Shown: one piece after another, positions 21,849-33,458 of the stretch
How positions within the stretch are numbered: position 1 is the stretch's first letter
How the letters are laid out: each line of letters starts with the position of its first letter
Origin: Cloeon dipterum
Lineage: Eukaryota; Arthropoda; Insecta; Ephemeroptera; Baetidae
Assembly: GCF_949628265.1 (NCBI RefSeq)
Contig: NC_088786.1
Coordinates: 5,208,001 to 5,272,000, forward strand
DNA: 64,000 bases
Direction: 5' to 3'
Position numbers and translations under genes: made by a program
The notes under the pieces: model-generated
The model's database searches: none
Told to the model about the DNA's origin: nothing
Seen by the model: only the letters and a program-made list of their open reading frames with translations

Positions 21849-24716
21849 TTAGGGCAGAAAAGCGCGAACATAGGCGCAAAAGTTTGACCGGCAAATGGGA
21901 CAGGTGGTGAGCTGTGGCGCGCAGTCGGGACAGGTGACCATGTGGGCGCACGGCAGAAAAACGATGCCGAGCTCGTTGCTAAGACACACCTTGCACAGAC
22001 GCACCTCTTTCATTTCCCTGTTCTCTTCCACTGCCATGCTGGAGTCGCCTCCATCGATCTCGATCTTGGTTTCTTGCTCCTCTGTTTGATCTGGGCTGCA
22101 AATTTAGAACAAATTATTGTTGCAATCTAAGGAGTTTTATATCATCAAACTTACTTCCTCACAGCAACAATGGTTGATTCCTTGGTCCGTTTCAGCTGTA
22201 ACACAAAAAAATAAATTAAATTAAACTCAAGAACAAAACATTACTGCTCATTTTAGAATAGAGATTATTTGCAAGATTGTTTGAAGGGATTTTATAAAAC
22301 GAAAATAAATAAAATGGCGCAGCTTTTTGTGGATTTGCTTGGGATGGATAGATAATTATGAAATTTTAAGACGAAAAATTGTATACCCCTTTCTTATTCT
22401 GTACAACAACTATTTCGACCTCGCAGGTCTCATGAGCTGAGATTTAAAAATTAATTTATATCTATTGATCTCCTCAGACTCCTCCACCAAAAACACTCAA
22501 ATATGTTGCATATTCTAATGATGCTAGCAGTTGTGTAATAAAATTATAATTGAACCATTATCTTAAATTAAATTTGAGTTTGAAATTTAAATTGTATAAC
22601 ATAAGAAAATCAGTGGCCTTGTTGACTGTCAACCTATTGCGATGATGTTTGAAAATGAAAGAACTGTTAAAATATATATGGAAATACCATGACCTTGTAA
22701 AGCTTTAATGCTTTAAGGAACAGGAAAGATTGCAAAACATTGGCTTATATTGCATCACTGTTGACGTCATCGTGATTATTCATCTTTGCCTGCCGACTTT
22801 AAGTAGTTTAGAAATTTTCTAATATCATAATATGGCTGAATGAAATCATCATTCAGTTTAAATGAAATCCCTTAAAGTGCTTAAGTTTTAGCATTTTGTG
22901 GTTTTTACCCTATTCCAGATGAAAAAAAACATCATAAGTTTGTCGCTTAATAGCCATTTTATCACTTGATTTTGAGCATGGAAAAAAGAAAATTAAAGCT
23001 AACTGAAAAAATGTAATTATAATAGGATTTTCTTACATTAAGGAACTTCTTGTGCTTGTTTGCTATCGCCCTGACCAGGGGGCACTCTGGAAATCCTATC
23101 GCGTGCTGCTCCCAGGGCACGTCATCTCGGCCCCAGAATTTGAAGCCTCCTCCACACTGATAGCATTGAACCATGTCACCTCGAGCTGTGAAGAACAGAA
23201 AAGATTAATTGAAAATTCAGCGTTCAGATTAAAAGACTGAATCTTACAGGTGTAGAAAAATCCGGCGTCGGCAAGCTCTCCAGGTCTCTGCTTCATGCTT
23301 GCGGGCCAAGTTGAAAACGTGGCTACACGATCCTTTTTCTCTTTGTATCGAGGGATCTTAGGCGGTTCGACAACATGAAGTGTGCTTGACTGCTTTGAGG
23401 CATTTTCTGCAAAATTAAAACAATGCTCTCGGTCAGCGTTGCAAAATTTAATTATACATTTTTTTTTAAATGCAGTGCAGTGGTAAAAAGCGTTTTCTTT
23501 TTAACTTTCATCAGTTTCTTGCAGGCAATGTTTGCACCTCGGTTTTCAAAAATTTTCTAATTATTTGCTCAAGACCTCGACTTGAAAAATTGACAGTGAG
23601 ATTTTTTTGGAGAAATTCAGGCAGCCGATGGTAATTTAAAAGAAAAAAATCTGCACAGTTGAGCAAATTTCAGATTTTCACGGGGAAAAATATGGAATAA
23701 ATTCATTTCTTGCGCAAGAAATTGATACAAATTTAGTGGTCAAACCGTTAAAAACCAGTGGGGGAAAAAACCGGGTGGTAAGCATAATTATGCAACCCTG
23801 CTCTCGGTACATAAAGGAGGCTTTAAATTTGAGGCTTTCTGTCGTCGCTTATGAATTATTATTAAATTTAATAAATACTTTAAAAGCAAAATTTGCTTAT
23901 AATTATTTGAAAAACTGCTTCTGGCAATTATGACACATTAATGGGTGGGTTTTCTTACCCTCAGCAAGTGCGGATTGGATAACTTGTCGACCAAGATCCG
24001 TGTCTTCCTGTCCAATGGGCACATTTTCGACTCCTTCACCTTTCAAATAGAAACTGCAGTTGGCATTGTATTTCATGTGCTCTGTCGCCGCAGTATCGCC
24101 TGATAAAAAAATTGACGGTCAAAGACAGTTCAAAAGGGAGAAAGAATACGCAGGGATTCTTTGGAATCAATAGCAAATATGTAGCAAGCTGAAAACGGTT
24201 TTACCTTGGCCCCAGCTTCCGATTTGAAGTTTGCAGTGGAAGCAACAGGAAGACTTTTTGGTGCGGTCGTAGTAGAAACCATTTTTGGCCAGATTGTAAA
24301 CGTCCACAGGCCAGGGAAAGTGGCTGGTCAGGAAGGAGTAGAGCCTGTCCTTCTCACATCTGCAAATCAGAGATGGAAATTTAGCCGCTGAAGGTTTTGT
24401 CAGCTAAGTGGGCTGCTCACTTGTAGATGGTTTTGTGGGGTAGTGGAACATTGATGCTGTGATTGCCGGTCACCATGGAGCACGAAGGAGATTTGGCTGC
24501 GTGCTGCGCCTGCAGACTGTCCCTGTTGTCGATTTCAACGTTGATCTGCAGACCGCAAGAAAAGCACACCACCCATGGGCTGTTGTCGACGCTGAAGAAA
24601 CCGTTTTCTGCTAACTCGCCCTTTGTGTATCTGAAGTCCCACTTTTGAGGAAACTTAGTGCATCGGAAAAATTCGTCTTTGAAGTCAGGGTAGCGGTGCA
24701 GAGCGGAAAGATCCAT
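21849..24716 (-). CDS. Inhibitor of apoptosis protein, three BIR domains and a RING
   Basis: Seven coding exons: 24421-24716, 24205-24359, 23959-24099, 23248-23406, 23037-23185, 22155-22195 and 21849-22095. All borders are GT-AG and all phases agree, giving 395 residues. The start is the ATG at 24716 (MDLSALHRY); upstream sequence has an acceptor at 24737/24738 for a 5' UTR intron. BIR1, residues about 12-82, has zinc ligands Cys51, Cys54, His72, Cys79, but 17 rather than 16 residues before the His and no Trp after CGLQ. BIR2, about 104-167, has Cys138, Cys141, His158, Cys165 with the usual spacing. BIR3, about 224-287, is the most canonical (TFSTWP, ELADAGFFYT; Cys258, Cys261, His278, Cys285). 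The C-terminal RING (347-395) is C3HC4: Cys348, 351, 363, His365, Cys369, 372, 379, 382, ending in the IAP-type VRAFLP. No UBA or CARD is visible. Family members bind caspases and ubiquitinate them or signalling adaptors; which target applies here cannot be read from sequence. Confidence 0.93.
22398..22440 (-). repeat. Hammerhead-ribozyme-like relic 1
   Basis: Read on the - strand: CTCATGA (core CTGATGA with G5 changed to C), a 4-bp stem II (GACC/GGTC, loop TGCGA), GAAA, then a 4-bp stem III (ATAG/TTGT with two G-U pairs) followed by A, giving a legal GUA cleavage triplet. The G5 change should abolish activity. It lies in the sixth intron of the IAP gene (22196-23036). Confidence 0.4.
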
Positions 24717-25534
24717 TTTACGCAATCAGCAGCAAATCTATTAACAAATATGTATTAAGATATTTTTAATCTGATAAATGAAACTATGATAACAAAAATT
24801 ATTTTTTAGTGTTAGGGAAGAGATTCAGGCTTGTTTTTGGTGCTAGCGATGATTTTATGCTAATATTTTATGTTTTGACTATTTACAACGCACATACATA
24901 CATATTACTAAAATATCGTGTGTAAAATAACATCGATAAAAATTTCGAGCTAGAAACGGATTTAGCAATGAGAAAAGGTCGGGTACGAACTTCAAAAGCA
25001 AAATAATGCTTTCTTAGAGTGTTTCACAACCCAAAAAGTCATTCAAACTTTAAGTCTTATATGTACAGCGATTTATAAATTATTTAGTGCAATAAAGTAA
25101 GACTTTTTATGATTCATGATTATGACAAACAAAATTTGGTTATCTACCATAATATGAAATATTAATTAAATTGCTTCAAGCTCAAATAGCTTACCTTCTC
25201 TGCTGTTCTGTCTATTTATGCCAATATAATTGAGACTAAATTTAAATAAAAGGGTCCTATTTAGTTGATCAACCCTGGCCAACCACGGCTCTTAAGCTTG
25301 TAGAAAGAACTGACACATATTGTACTAAATCTTAACCTTTTGTACCAGGATAAGGATAGAAAGTCCACCCAAAAAAGTCTTATTTACAAGAAAGTATATA
25401 AAGTCATGACGTCATATGCAGGTGGGCAACTGTGCATTAGACTTTTGCGTCATAGACTTTCATAATAGACTCTTCCTCGTTCAGATCACTTATTCAAAGA
25501 ATGCTAATAAATGGGCGCGAAATTTAAATTCCTG
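24717..25534. promoter_or_regulatory. Upstream region of the IAP gene with a probable 5' UTR exon
   Basis: On the - strand a donor, AGAAG|GTAAGC, ends a probable non-coding exon at 25195. The matching acceptor TTAATAG at 24738 precedes the ATG exon. Further upstream, 25407-25414 is a perfect palindromic CRE/ATF site, TGACGTCA, next to TATATAAAG at 25395-25403 on the + strand. Whether these elements serve the IAP gene is inference. Confidence 0.4.
25407..25414. promoter_or_regulatory. CRE/ATF palindrome TGACGTCA
   Basis: A perfect 8-bp CREB/ATF-type site about 210 bp upstream of the probable IAP 5' UTR donor and just after TATATAAAG. A single 8-mer can arise by chance, so its use is unproven. 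Confidence 0.25.
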
Positions 25535-27082
25535 TTGTGGAGTAACCTAAATCTGAATTTCGTTAAAACAACTGATTTTAGTTAACTGCCTCGCACCTTG
25601 TAAGAAGAGACCTCTGAGAGCCACTCATTGAAGTTAGCAAAGTTTTGTCCCTATTACCTGCCGCTAGATGGCCTGGCCGGCGGCTTTAGCGCTAGCCGCA
25701 GATGGCGCAGATGAAGACTTTCTGAGATGCGAGGTTGGTCCATGGTCCATTCAGAATTGAGAAATTCGCGGCGAAAGACGAGCGTGTAATTTTTCCATAT
25801 TATTGGTGTGAATTGAAACATTCGTTAAACGTTAAATTCGTTTGGAAAGTGCTTAAAATTTCTATATTGTATGGGTATGATAATTATCAATTTTTTCATG
25901 CAAAATCTTTAATTTAAATCATGGATTGCGTAAAATGACTAATTTAATAAATAGATCTGACAAAAATTTATAATTGCTGGCAAGAAACGTTTTGAGATTT
26001 TTATATCGCGCATCGTGTGTTAATTTAATTAACAGTAGAGGCCGGAGAAGTGCATTATATTCATCATTCATCGCTAATTCGATACAAAAATGGATGAATG
26101 ATCAAAGGTGCTGACAATAGGAGGAGTTTTATTTTGCAGTATTATTAATTAGTTAGCTTTCTGACCAGTGATCATGTAAGTTAATTGAAATATGTAGTTT
26201 CGTGTTTTCTTTGAAATTTTTAAATTTTTATGAAAATAAAACCATAAAATGGGAGTTTTTAGCGCTTTATAAATTATATGGTGTGATCCAATTAACCAAA
26301 TTAAGAATTTTTTATGATTCTTGCAATGACTGATTTAAAACGCCACGCTAGTTTTTAATTTCAAGAGCAAATCATTATTTTTTTGCATGACTTCTTCATT
26401 CAGATATGTTGTACAGCACAACGAAATAAAAGGGTGTAGCTTCTTGGCTTTGTCTTGCATTATTATTACTCTTGCACTGTTTCTAGCGGCATTACCTCGG
26501 AGGAAGAGGCGGAGATGACACGCAATCCAATTTCAACTATAACCAAAAGTTTATTATGAAGGAGCAAAACTTTTACACGAGCCGTTTCTTTCTCTTGCTT
26601 TCTTGCGTCACACAAAACCAGCGAGCGAAGGAAAGATGTCACGTGAGCCGAGGAGGACGACGAGGAAAAAGGGCCTTTCCTTGCTTTTTTCTATATTCGT
26701 GCGGCCGCGCACGCGGCAATTGCGTGCGTGAGGGGCATTTTTACGAGCCGGCAGCCGCAAAGTGCCGCTGACAATCAAGAAGCACTCACTCTCTGAGCCG
26801 ACTCCTCTGCATAGATCATACCGAGCAGTGCTGGCTGACAGTAATCTCTCTATTCCTGCTCTCCACGGCTCTTCTTTCTCCACGTATTGCTGGTCAAAAG
26901 GACGAGGAAAGGACGTCTTCCGACACAGCAAAGGCACTCGTGTTCCATTTATTCATTAAAGTTTCCTATATGTGCTTCCTATCACGCAGGCAAATCAGAA
27001 AATGAATTGAAAATGGGGTTTATGCGGCTTCAATGAATGAATTCTTCTGGCTTACGCAAAGTCCTAATATTAATATTAAGTT

Positions 27083-27195
27083 GAGATCTCAGCCGCGAGA
27101 TTTAATGCGGCTGGCGGGACAGGTTTGGCCGATTTTTAGCCCGGCGACTGGATGACGACAATATTTTAAACGTGAAGTTTTGATAGTTCTTTTGA
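27083..27195 (+). repeat. Dispersed repeat family R2, copy 2
   Basis: Collinear with 19020-19140: GCCGCGAGATTTAATGCGGC, TGGCGGGAC, then ATATTTTAAACGTGAAGTTTT. Same orientation as copy 1. Ends are approximate. Confidence 0.6.
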
Positions 27196-27469
27196 AAAAA
27201 AATTTCAAACATAAATTATTATAGAATGCCAGCGATATTTTGTTTAGGGGGGCAGGGGGTAGTAAAGTTATCTCTTTTGGTTAGGGAGCAGTCTGATATT
27301 TATGGTTTTCAATGCTCAAATTAATAGTTATTTTAACTATTAACTTTTCGCGAATTATCAATATGTTTTATAAATTTGAAAATCGCTTTATTTTCAGGCA
27401 ATATTAAGTGGAAGGCTAGTAAGTTAAAAAATTATAAAAATAAAATAATATGACACGCTCTCAAACCGC

Positions 27470-27503
27470 ACAGCAGCTGTTTCAGCCCCGCAGGCCTCAT
27501 CAG
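27470..27503 (-). ncRNA. Hammerhead-ribozyme-like motif 2, best core in the window
   Basis: On the - strand: CTGATGA, stem II GGCC/GGCT (three Watson-Crick pairs plus a G-U at 10.1/11.1, loop TGCGG), GAA, then stem III ACAG/CTGT closed by a 3-nt loop. All invariant core bases C3 to A9 and G12-A14 are present. The base after the stem III U is G (27469), so the cleavage triplet is GUG rather than GUH and self-cleavage is expected to be blocked. The outer flanks AATAATA and TATTATTTT could form a distal part of stem I. The short stem III is typical of hammerheads reported in Penelope-like elements and small retrozymes. I read it as a recently inactivated copy. Confidence 0.45.
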
Positions 27504-27599
27504 AAGTATTATTTAACCTAAAAAATAAAATTCATAGTTGCAAAGCTTTTTTAATTAGCGATCGTTGAAAATGTCCGCGTTCACTCATTTCAGAGTGAA

Positions 27600-27800
27600 A
27601 ACGAAAAGAGAAACTTCTCTGGAACTAATACTGCGGCCATGAATTTTGTTTTGGAGGTAAATTTGGATGAGATCTGCGGGGCAGAAGAATTAAGCTCCTG
27701 CACGGTACGAAAGCGTTTGTGTGACATTATTTTCTTTTCATATTTTTTTCAACTTTTTACTCTTCAACCCTTATTATTATACCTATGGGACTGGCCATTG
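27600..27800 (+). repeat. Relic repeat with hammerhead-like motif 3
   Basis: A GGATGAGATCTGCGGGGC stretch at 27666-27683 resembles the CTGATGAG-stem II part of the family, but the GAAA arm is disrupted. Flanking sequence (CTTCTCTG, TAATACTG.GGC.ATGA, TTTGTTTTG.A.GT, GTGTGA.A.TATTTT) is collinear with about 54990-55150, so both are copies of one longer element. Confidence 0.45.
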
Positions 27801-28149
27801 TACAGTCAATTTTTAATTAAATTAACCCCATAAGGATTTTTCCTTTCGTCAAAGTCTTAATGAAATAGTTTTATTTCGACGTTTTAACTCTAATGGTATT
27901 TTAAATTAAATATAAAAGAGTTTAGCTCTCGTAATTCCATTTTACTACGGCACTTAAAAAGTACCTAAATGAAACCACCAGGCAAATCTGTGGGGAAAAT
28001 TGAAATTTTCCTTTTGTTGCTGTGCCGATATATTTTTACATTAATTTAACCCTTTTTAATTTTATTTATGCACACATACATATAAGACTGCCTCCAAGGC
28101 TATGATAAATCAAAGTTAGAGTGGTTAAAAGTTATATAAGCTAAAGCGC

Positions 28150-28676
<527 letters not shown>

Positions 28677-29727
28677 CGCGCATAAATTCGCAATGGCAAC
28701 TTTCTTATCTGCAATTCGTATGCTATCGTTCTCCGAAGAAGAGACGCAAAAGTACTTTGCTCCTCGCTCGCTGCCTTTAATTGCCGCCGCGTTAGTCAAA
28801 CACACCCTGCTCAAGCTCACCTGCTGCACCGCCAATCTTTGCCAATCAATAATTTTTATCCATAAAAATCTTTCAATTATTCCGTAAGTTAAATTCAGAA
28901 AAAGCTACCGCTATTTTTCAAAAGTGTATGGTAAAAACGAAGAAGAGAAGGTTTCACATAAAGCACGCAGAGTCACAATCAACTTATTCTTCTTGGACTT
29001 GCAATTGATTTTTTAGAGTTTTATTTAGACATTGCAAGAGTTTCCCTGAAAACCTTTCGTAATGATGTTTAATGCAAAATAACATCTTGAAACTCAAGCC
29101 TGTTCGTTACGACCTACTTTTTATCTTTGCGGCGCAAATTCCCAGACGCTAAATGAACTTTTCTATGGAGTTCAGCTGCCGTCGGCTCATTTATTTGATC
29201 AGGGCGTGGCGTGCAAGTGATGCTGGTATATTAAAACGCTGATCAAAAGCAAAGTCAAAGGGTTGGGAAATGCTGTCTCGCGCTGTTTCAAAGTTCGATA
29301 ACGTGTTGGGATAATATTACACCCGCTTTGGAAACATGCAATTGCAATAGGGACGATAGCCAATCCAGCCAGCCGCCTCACTGACTGAAGCTCGAAATCA
29401 AAACGAGATACAGAATAGAATGACCGTTTGCTTTGATCCAGATTCAACGTTTATACTTTTACAAAAGCTGTTTTAATTTTTTACTGCCGGCAGTTAATCC
29501 ACGGCACTACAGATTAGTATTACACACCGGAGGATAATTTTTAATAATAACTCATGGATGACCTTGTTTAATTTGAATTCCAATCAATCGGTGCAAATTC
29601 ATCTAAACTTACATTAAAAACCACGTCGTGCGGACAATCAACCACTCAATTGTTTGAACAGTTAAAGTAGAGCTTTACAGGCCAAGAGAGAATTAATAAA
29701 AGCAAGTTCATTTAGTTATTTGCTTAT

Positions 29728-30060
29728 AAAATTTAGCAACAGTTTATCTCTACAATGTGCAATAATGAGATCAAGACCGAGGAAGGATTAAATTTCAGAT
29801 TTGGTCAAACTTCTCGAAAAATTAAAATGACTTTTTGCTCAATTTCGATCCTTCTCGTCGCGATATATCCAGTGGTGTGCAAATTATGAGCTAAACCACC
29901 CTTTTCTGGTGAAATAAATCATGATTCATGATTCCCAATAAGGAGACAGTAGCGCTCCTTTCTTCTTAAAAATGAAAACGGCAACCTGGGAAATTATAGT
30001 AGCTATTTCCTAATATTTAGATAGTAGTAAAGGTAACAAGGATTTGTCACAAATTTCCTG
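29728..30060 (+). repeat. Dispersed repeat family R1, copy 2
   Basis: Starts AAATTTAGCAACAGTTTATC and ends GTCACAAATTTCCTG. It shares GGCAACCTGGGAAAT and the start block with copies 1 and 3. It contains a local direct duplication (TCATGATTCATGATT). The minus-strand frame that is open in copy 1 carries stops here. Confidence 0.7.
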
Positions 30061-31055
30061 TGAAGTTATATATTTTAACTGCTTTGTTATTCCTCATTTG
30101 AAAATTTCCATTGGGTTAGCCAGAATAGATTTTAAATATTTACATTTTGTTACCACACAATGGGGTCTGGCAATGGTATTGCACACATTTAAAAGAAAGC
30201 CTCTTTTAGAACAATGGAACGGTCTGGCAAATGTGTATAGGGGTAATTGAAAAGTTTGGCCAAAGAGCAGTTAAGGCGATGGCGGTATTTGGGGGAGCGG
30301 AGAAAAAGCTCTTGACGAGCGTCTGATCGAATTTGGCCCGTCGGCGACGTTGCGAAAGAAATAATTTTGGCAACTACGTGATGTTTTCTGGGCGGAGGAA
30401 ACAATAAAAAGGCTGGCACCCCTGGTAATCTCCTCGGGGGTAGTTCTCGCTGAGAAATGAAAATTGCCCGAGGCCCTCGTCTCGCGCTGGCTGGCTCACA
30501 GCATAACTAAAACGCACACGCAGAACATTAGCCCGCTTAATTAGAGGCGCGAGCGAGCACCGCGTGGATAAAATACGCGCACAATTTGCTGCCTACGTGC
30601 GCGCCCCGGAATTTAATAAAATAGGCCAAAAAATGGCCGCCCAGTCCTTATCTGGCAGCGTTTTCCCTCTCTCGCAAATAAACTCTCTAATATGAACAAC
30701 AAACACGCGAATAACCTTTTATTTGCACCCTGGCTGGCCGGCTCTCAGCTCTAAGCACCGCCGATTTATTTTATCACCGGCCATTTTTTGTTGTGTGTTT
30801 TGGTGGTGCGAATTCGGGGTGCTATATGCCTTAAGTGGTCCGCTCTCGCCGGGCGTCAATTCAATTTGGCCCACTCGCGCTGCGAATGCTGCAATTGAAC
30901 CTTTATTACCCCTGCAGCTGGGCTAAAAATTTGTTTTGATATGCACAAATTTTATTTCTTTCCATGAAACCGGAGAGAGAAAATATACGCAACCTAATTT
31001 CAAGAGCCTAGATAAAGTTGCAAAACTAAATACTCCATTTCTGGCAGCAGAGCGT

Positions 31056-31180
<125 letters not shown>

Positions 31181-33101
31181 CTGCGGCAAATGCACTTCTT
31201 TCGTCGCTTGTTTCCACCTGGCAGCGATGGCACTTAAGGGATGAGAGCGAGTCGCGGTGGGGCGGCGGCGAAAATGAGCTGAAATTATGCAGTGCCACAC
31301 GTGCACCTTCTTGCTTCTGCAGCCTCTGCTTTTCTTCATCTTTCCTCGGCGGCAGGCAGCCAAGCGACTGCTGCAAAGTGCCGACAACAAAGTAAACACA
31401 TTACACGCGACGCCGCAGCACAACTGATTTCGCAAAGTCAACACCAATTTATAATTCACTCTCTGCGGTGGCAGCGGAGGCGGCAGGTAGAGACCCACTG
31501 TTGAGAGTTTCTCTCCGCTTTTGTTTTAAACTCAATGCTCAGACTGTGTGGATGTGGAAGAAGGAACGGAAAGAAAGAGATGCTTGCCAAGCAAACAACG
31601 CATAATTTTGTAATTGTATATTTTAGAGGAAGACACGATAGTTGAGTTCACTAATAATTTAGGAACGAGCGTTGTTTCATTTAATGAAACTTAATATTCT
31701 AAAATTACCATATTTTAAATCTTGCTTTTGGAAAATAAGGTTTGTTAGTTTTTTTAAAAAAAGCTCATATATTAATAGCTTTTAATATTTTTATGAAATT
31801 TATGTTTTTTCGTAACGTTATGAGATTGCATTCGTTGTAATTCTCTCAGAATTTTGTGTAATAAATCAGGAAATGGCTTAAAAGGTGGCTTAAAAGAGAG
31901 CTGCGTAAATAAATCGGTCTAACGAGGTGGAACGCAACAAGGAAACTCGATCTAATAGCTGCTCTACGCCTAACTATAGAGAAATTTATTCGCACATCCT
32001 CTTACTCAAGTAAGTTAATCAAAAATTTCTAAACACATAGTCGCTCACAGCGCTATTCATAACAGAGTTTTCATTAAAAATCCGTGAAAAACTTTATTCA
32101 TGACCATAAATTGCAAAACAAATTGCAACTCATTCTCTCTCTATAATTAAAAATATTGTTTACATAGTGCAAGTTTAACAACAAATCAAAGGGCTCTTTG
32201 CTTAATTTCTTGATGAACTGACTAGAGAAGATAACTGCGGCCTGTGATAATGAAGCCACAAAACTTGATTAACCAATTCACCGCAGATCTGGCGCCGTTG
32301 CCAACTAATAATATTCATAACTGCTTAGCAGGATCAACAAACTCGCGATAGCAAGCGTCGCCGTCTAATTGGTGTTCCCTATTTGTGTTCGCGATGCATG
32401 CACACACCCTTGATAATTAGTTCTATACGTACTCTGCTCATATGCGTGCGTACTGCATCATGTCTAATTAGATTCGAGTGATGCAAGGAGCCCACCAGTA
32501 ACTTTTGATCGCGTTTGTAATTATTAAGACCACCGAATGATATGAAAACAAAGTGGAGATGAGAGGCATTATAGGATTTCAGAAAGGAGGAACATGCTAC
32601 CGTCAAACTATGGAAAATTCGTAGTGAGAAGCAGATTATGTTCAAGTCAAGATTGCAATCTTAATTATTACATTCTCTAAAAAAGGGAATATTAATTTAC
32701 TTTGAAATTCGGAACTAAGCATATGTAACAATCGTAAATTAATACATTGTATTTTTAATAATACACGTAATACTGTGATATTGGTTTAAATTTCTAGAAT
32801 ATAGAAATCGGGCTAGGAAAACTAAAATACGAAGTAAAATAATTTAAGTTTTTGGTCAACACTTACGCAGGTTGTTTGTTGTTACAAGCCTCGTATTTTT
32901 TTTATCTAACCCCAAGGTTGATAGTCTGATGTAAACCTACTGATTTTGTGTATATTATAATCATTTTCATGTTGAATTGAAATGCCGCGGATATTTTTCT
33001 TGAAGCTTAAAATAGAGCATTTTAGGCTTACAATTAATAACAATATGCATTAAATTGACTATATAAAATGGTCCATTAGTCTGACAGTGAGTTGAGTTTG
33101 T

Positions 33102-33458
33102 AAATTTAGCAATAGTTTATCTCTAAAGTGTGTATAATAGCGAAACCAGGAACGAGGAAGAGTTAAATTTCAGATTTTGCCGAATTTCTCGATAAATAAA
33201 ACGGTGTTTGTCAATGATTTTCCCGTTTGATTTCGATCCATCTCCTTGCCATCTAGTCAATAATGTACGAATAAAACGCTAAATTTCCCTTCTGGTGCAA
33301 TAAGTCATGATTTCTAATAAGGAGACGAGTTTAGCATGCAAACCTTTGAGCCAGTTTCCTCAAACATTTGAACGGCAACCTGGGAAATTTTTAATTTTTA
33401 CTATTTTTAAATAGTGTGTTCCAAATAAAAGTAACATGGATTCGTCACAATTTTTTGT
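33102..33458 (+). repeat. Dispersed repeat family R1, copy 3
   Basis: Starts AAATTTAGCAATAGTTTATC, shares AGTTAAATTTCAGATTTTGC, TTAGCATGCAAAC and GGCAACCTGGGAAAT with copy 1, and ends GTCACAATTTTTTGTGAA, close to copy 2. Unlike the other two, it is followed directly by AT-rich single-copy-looking sequence. Confidence 0.7.
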
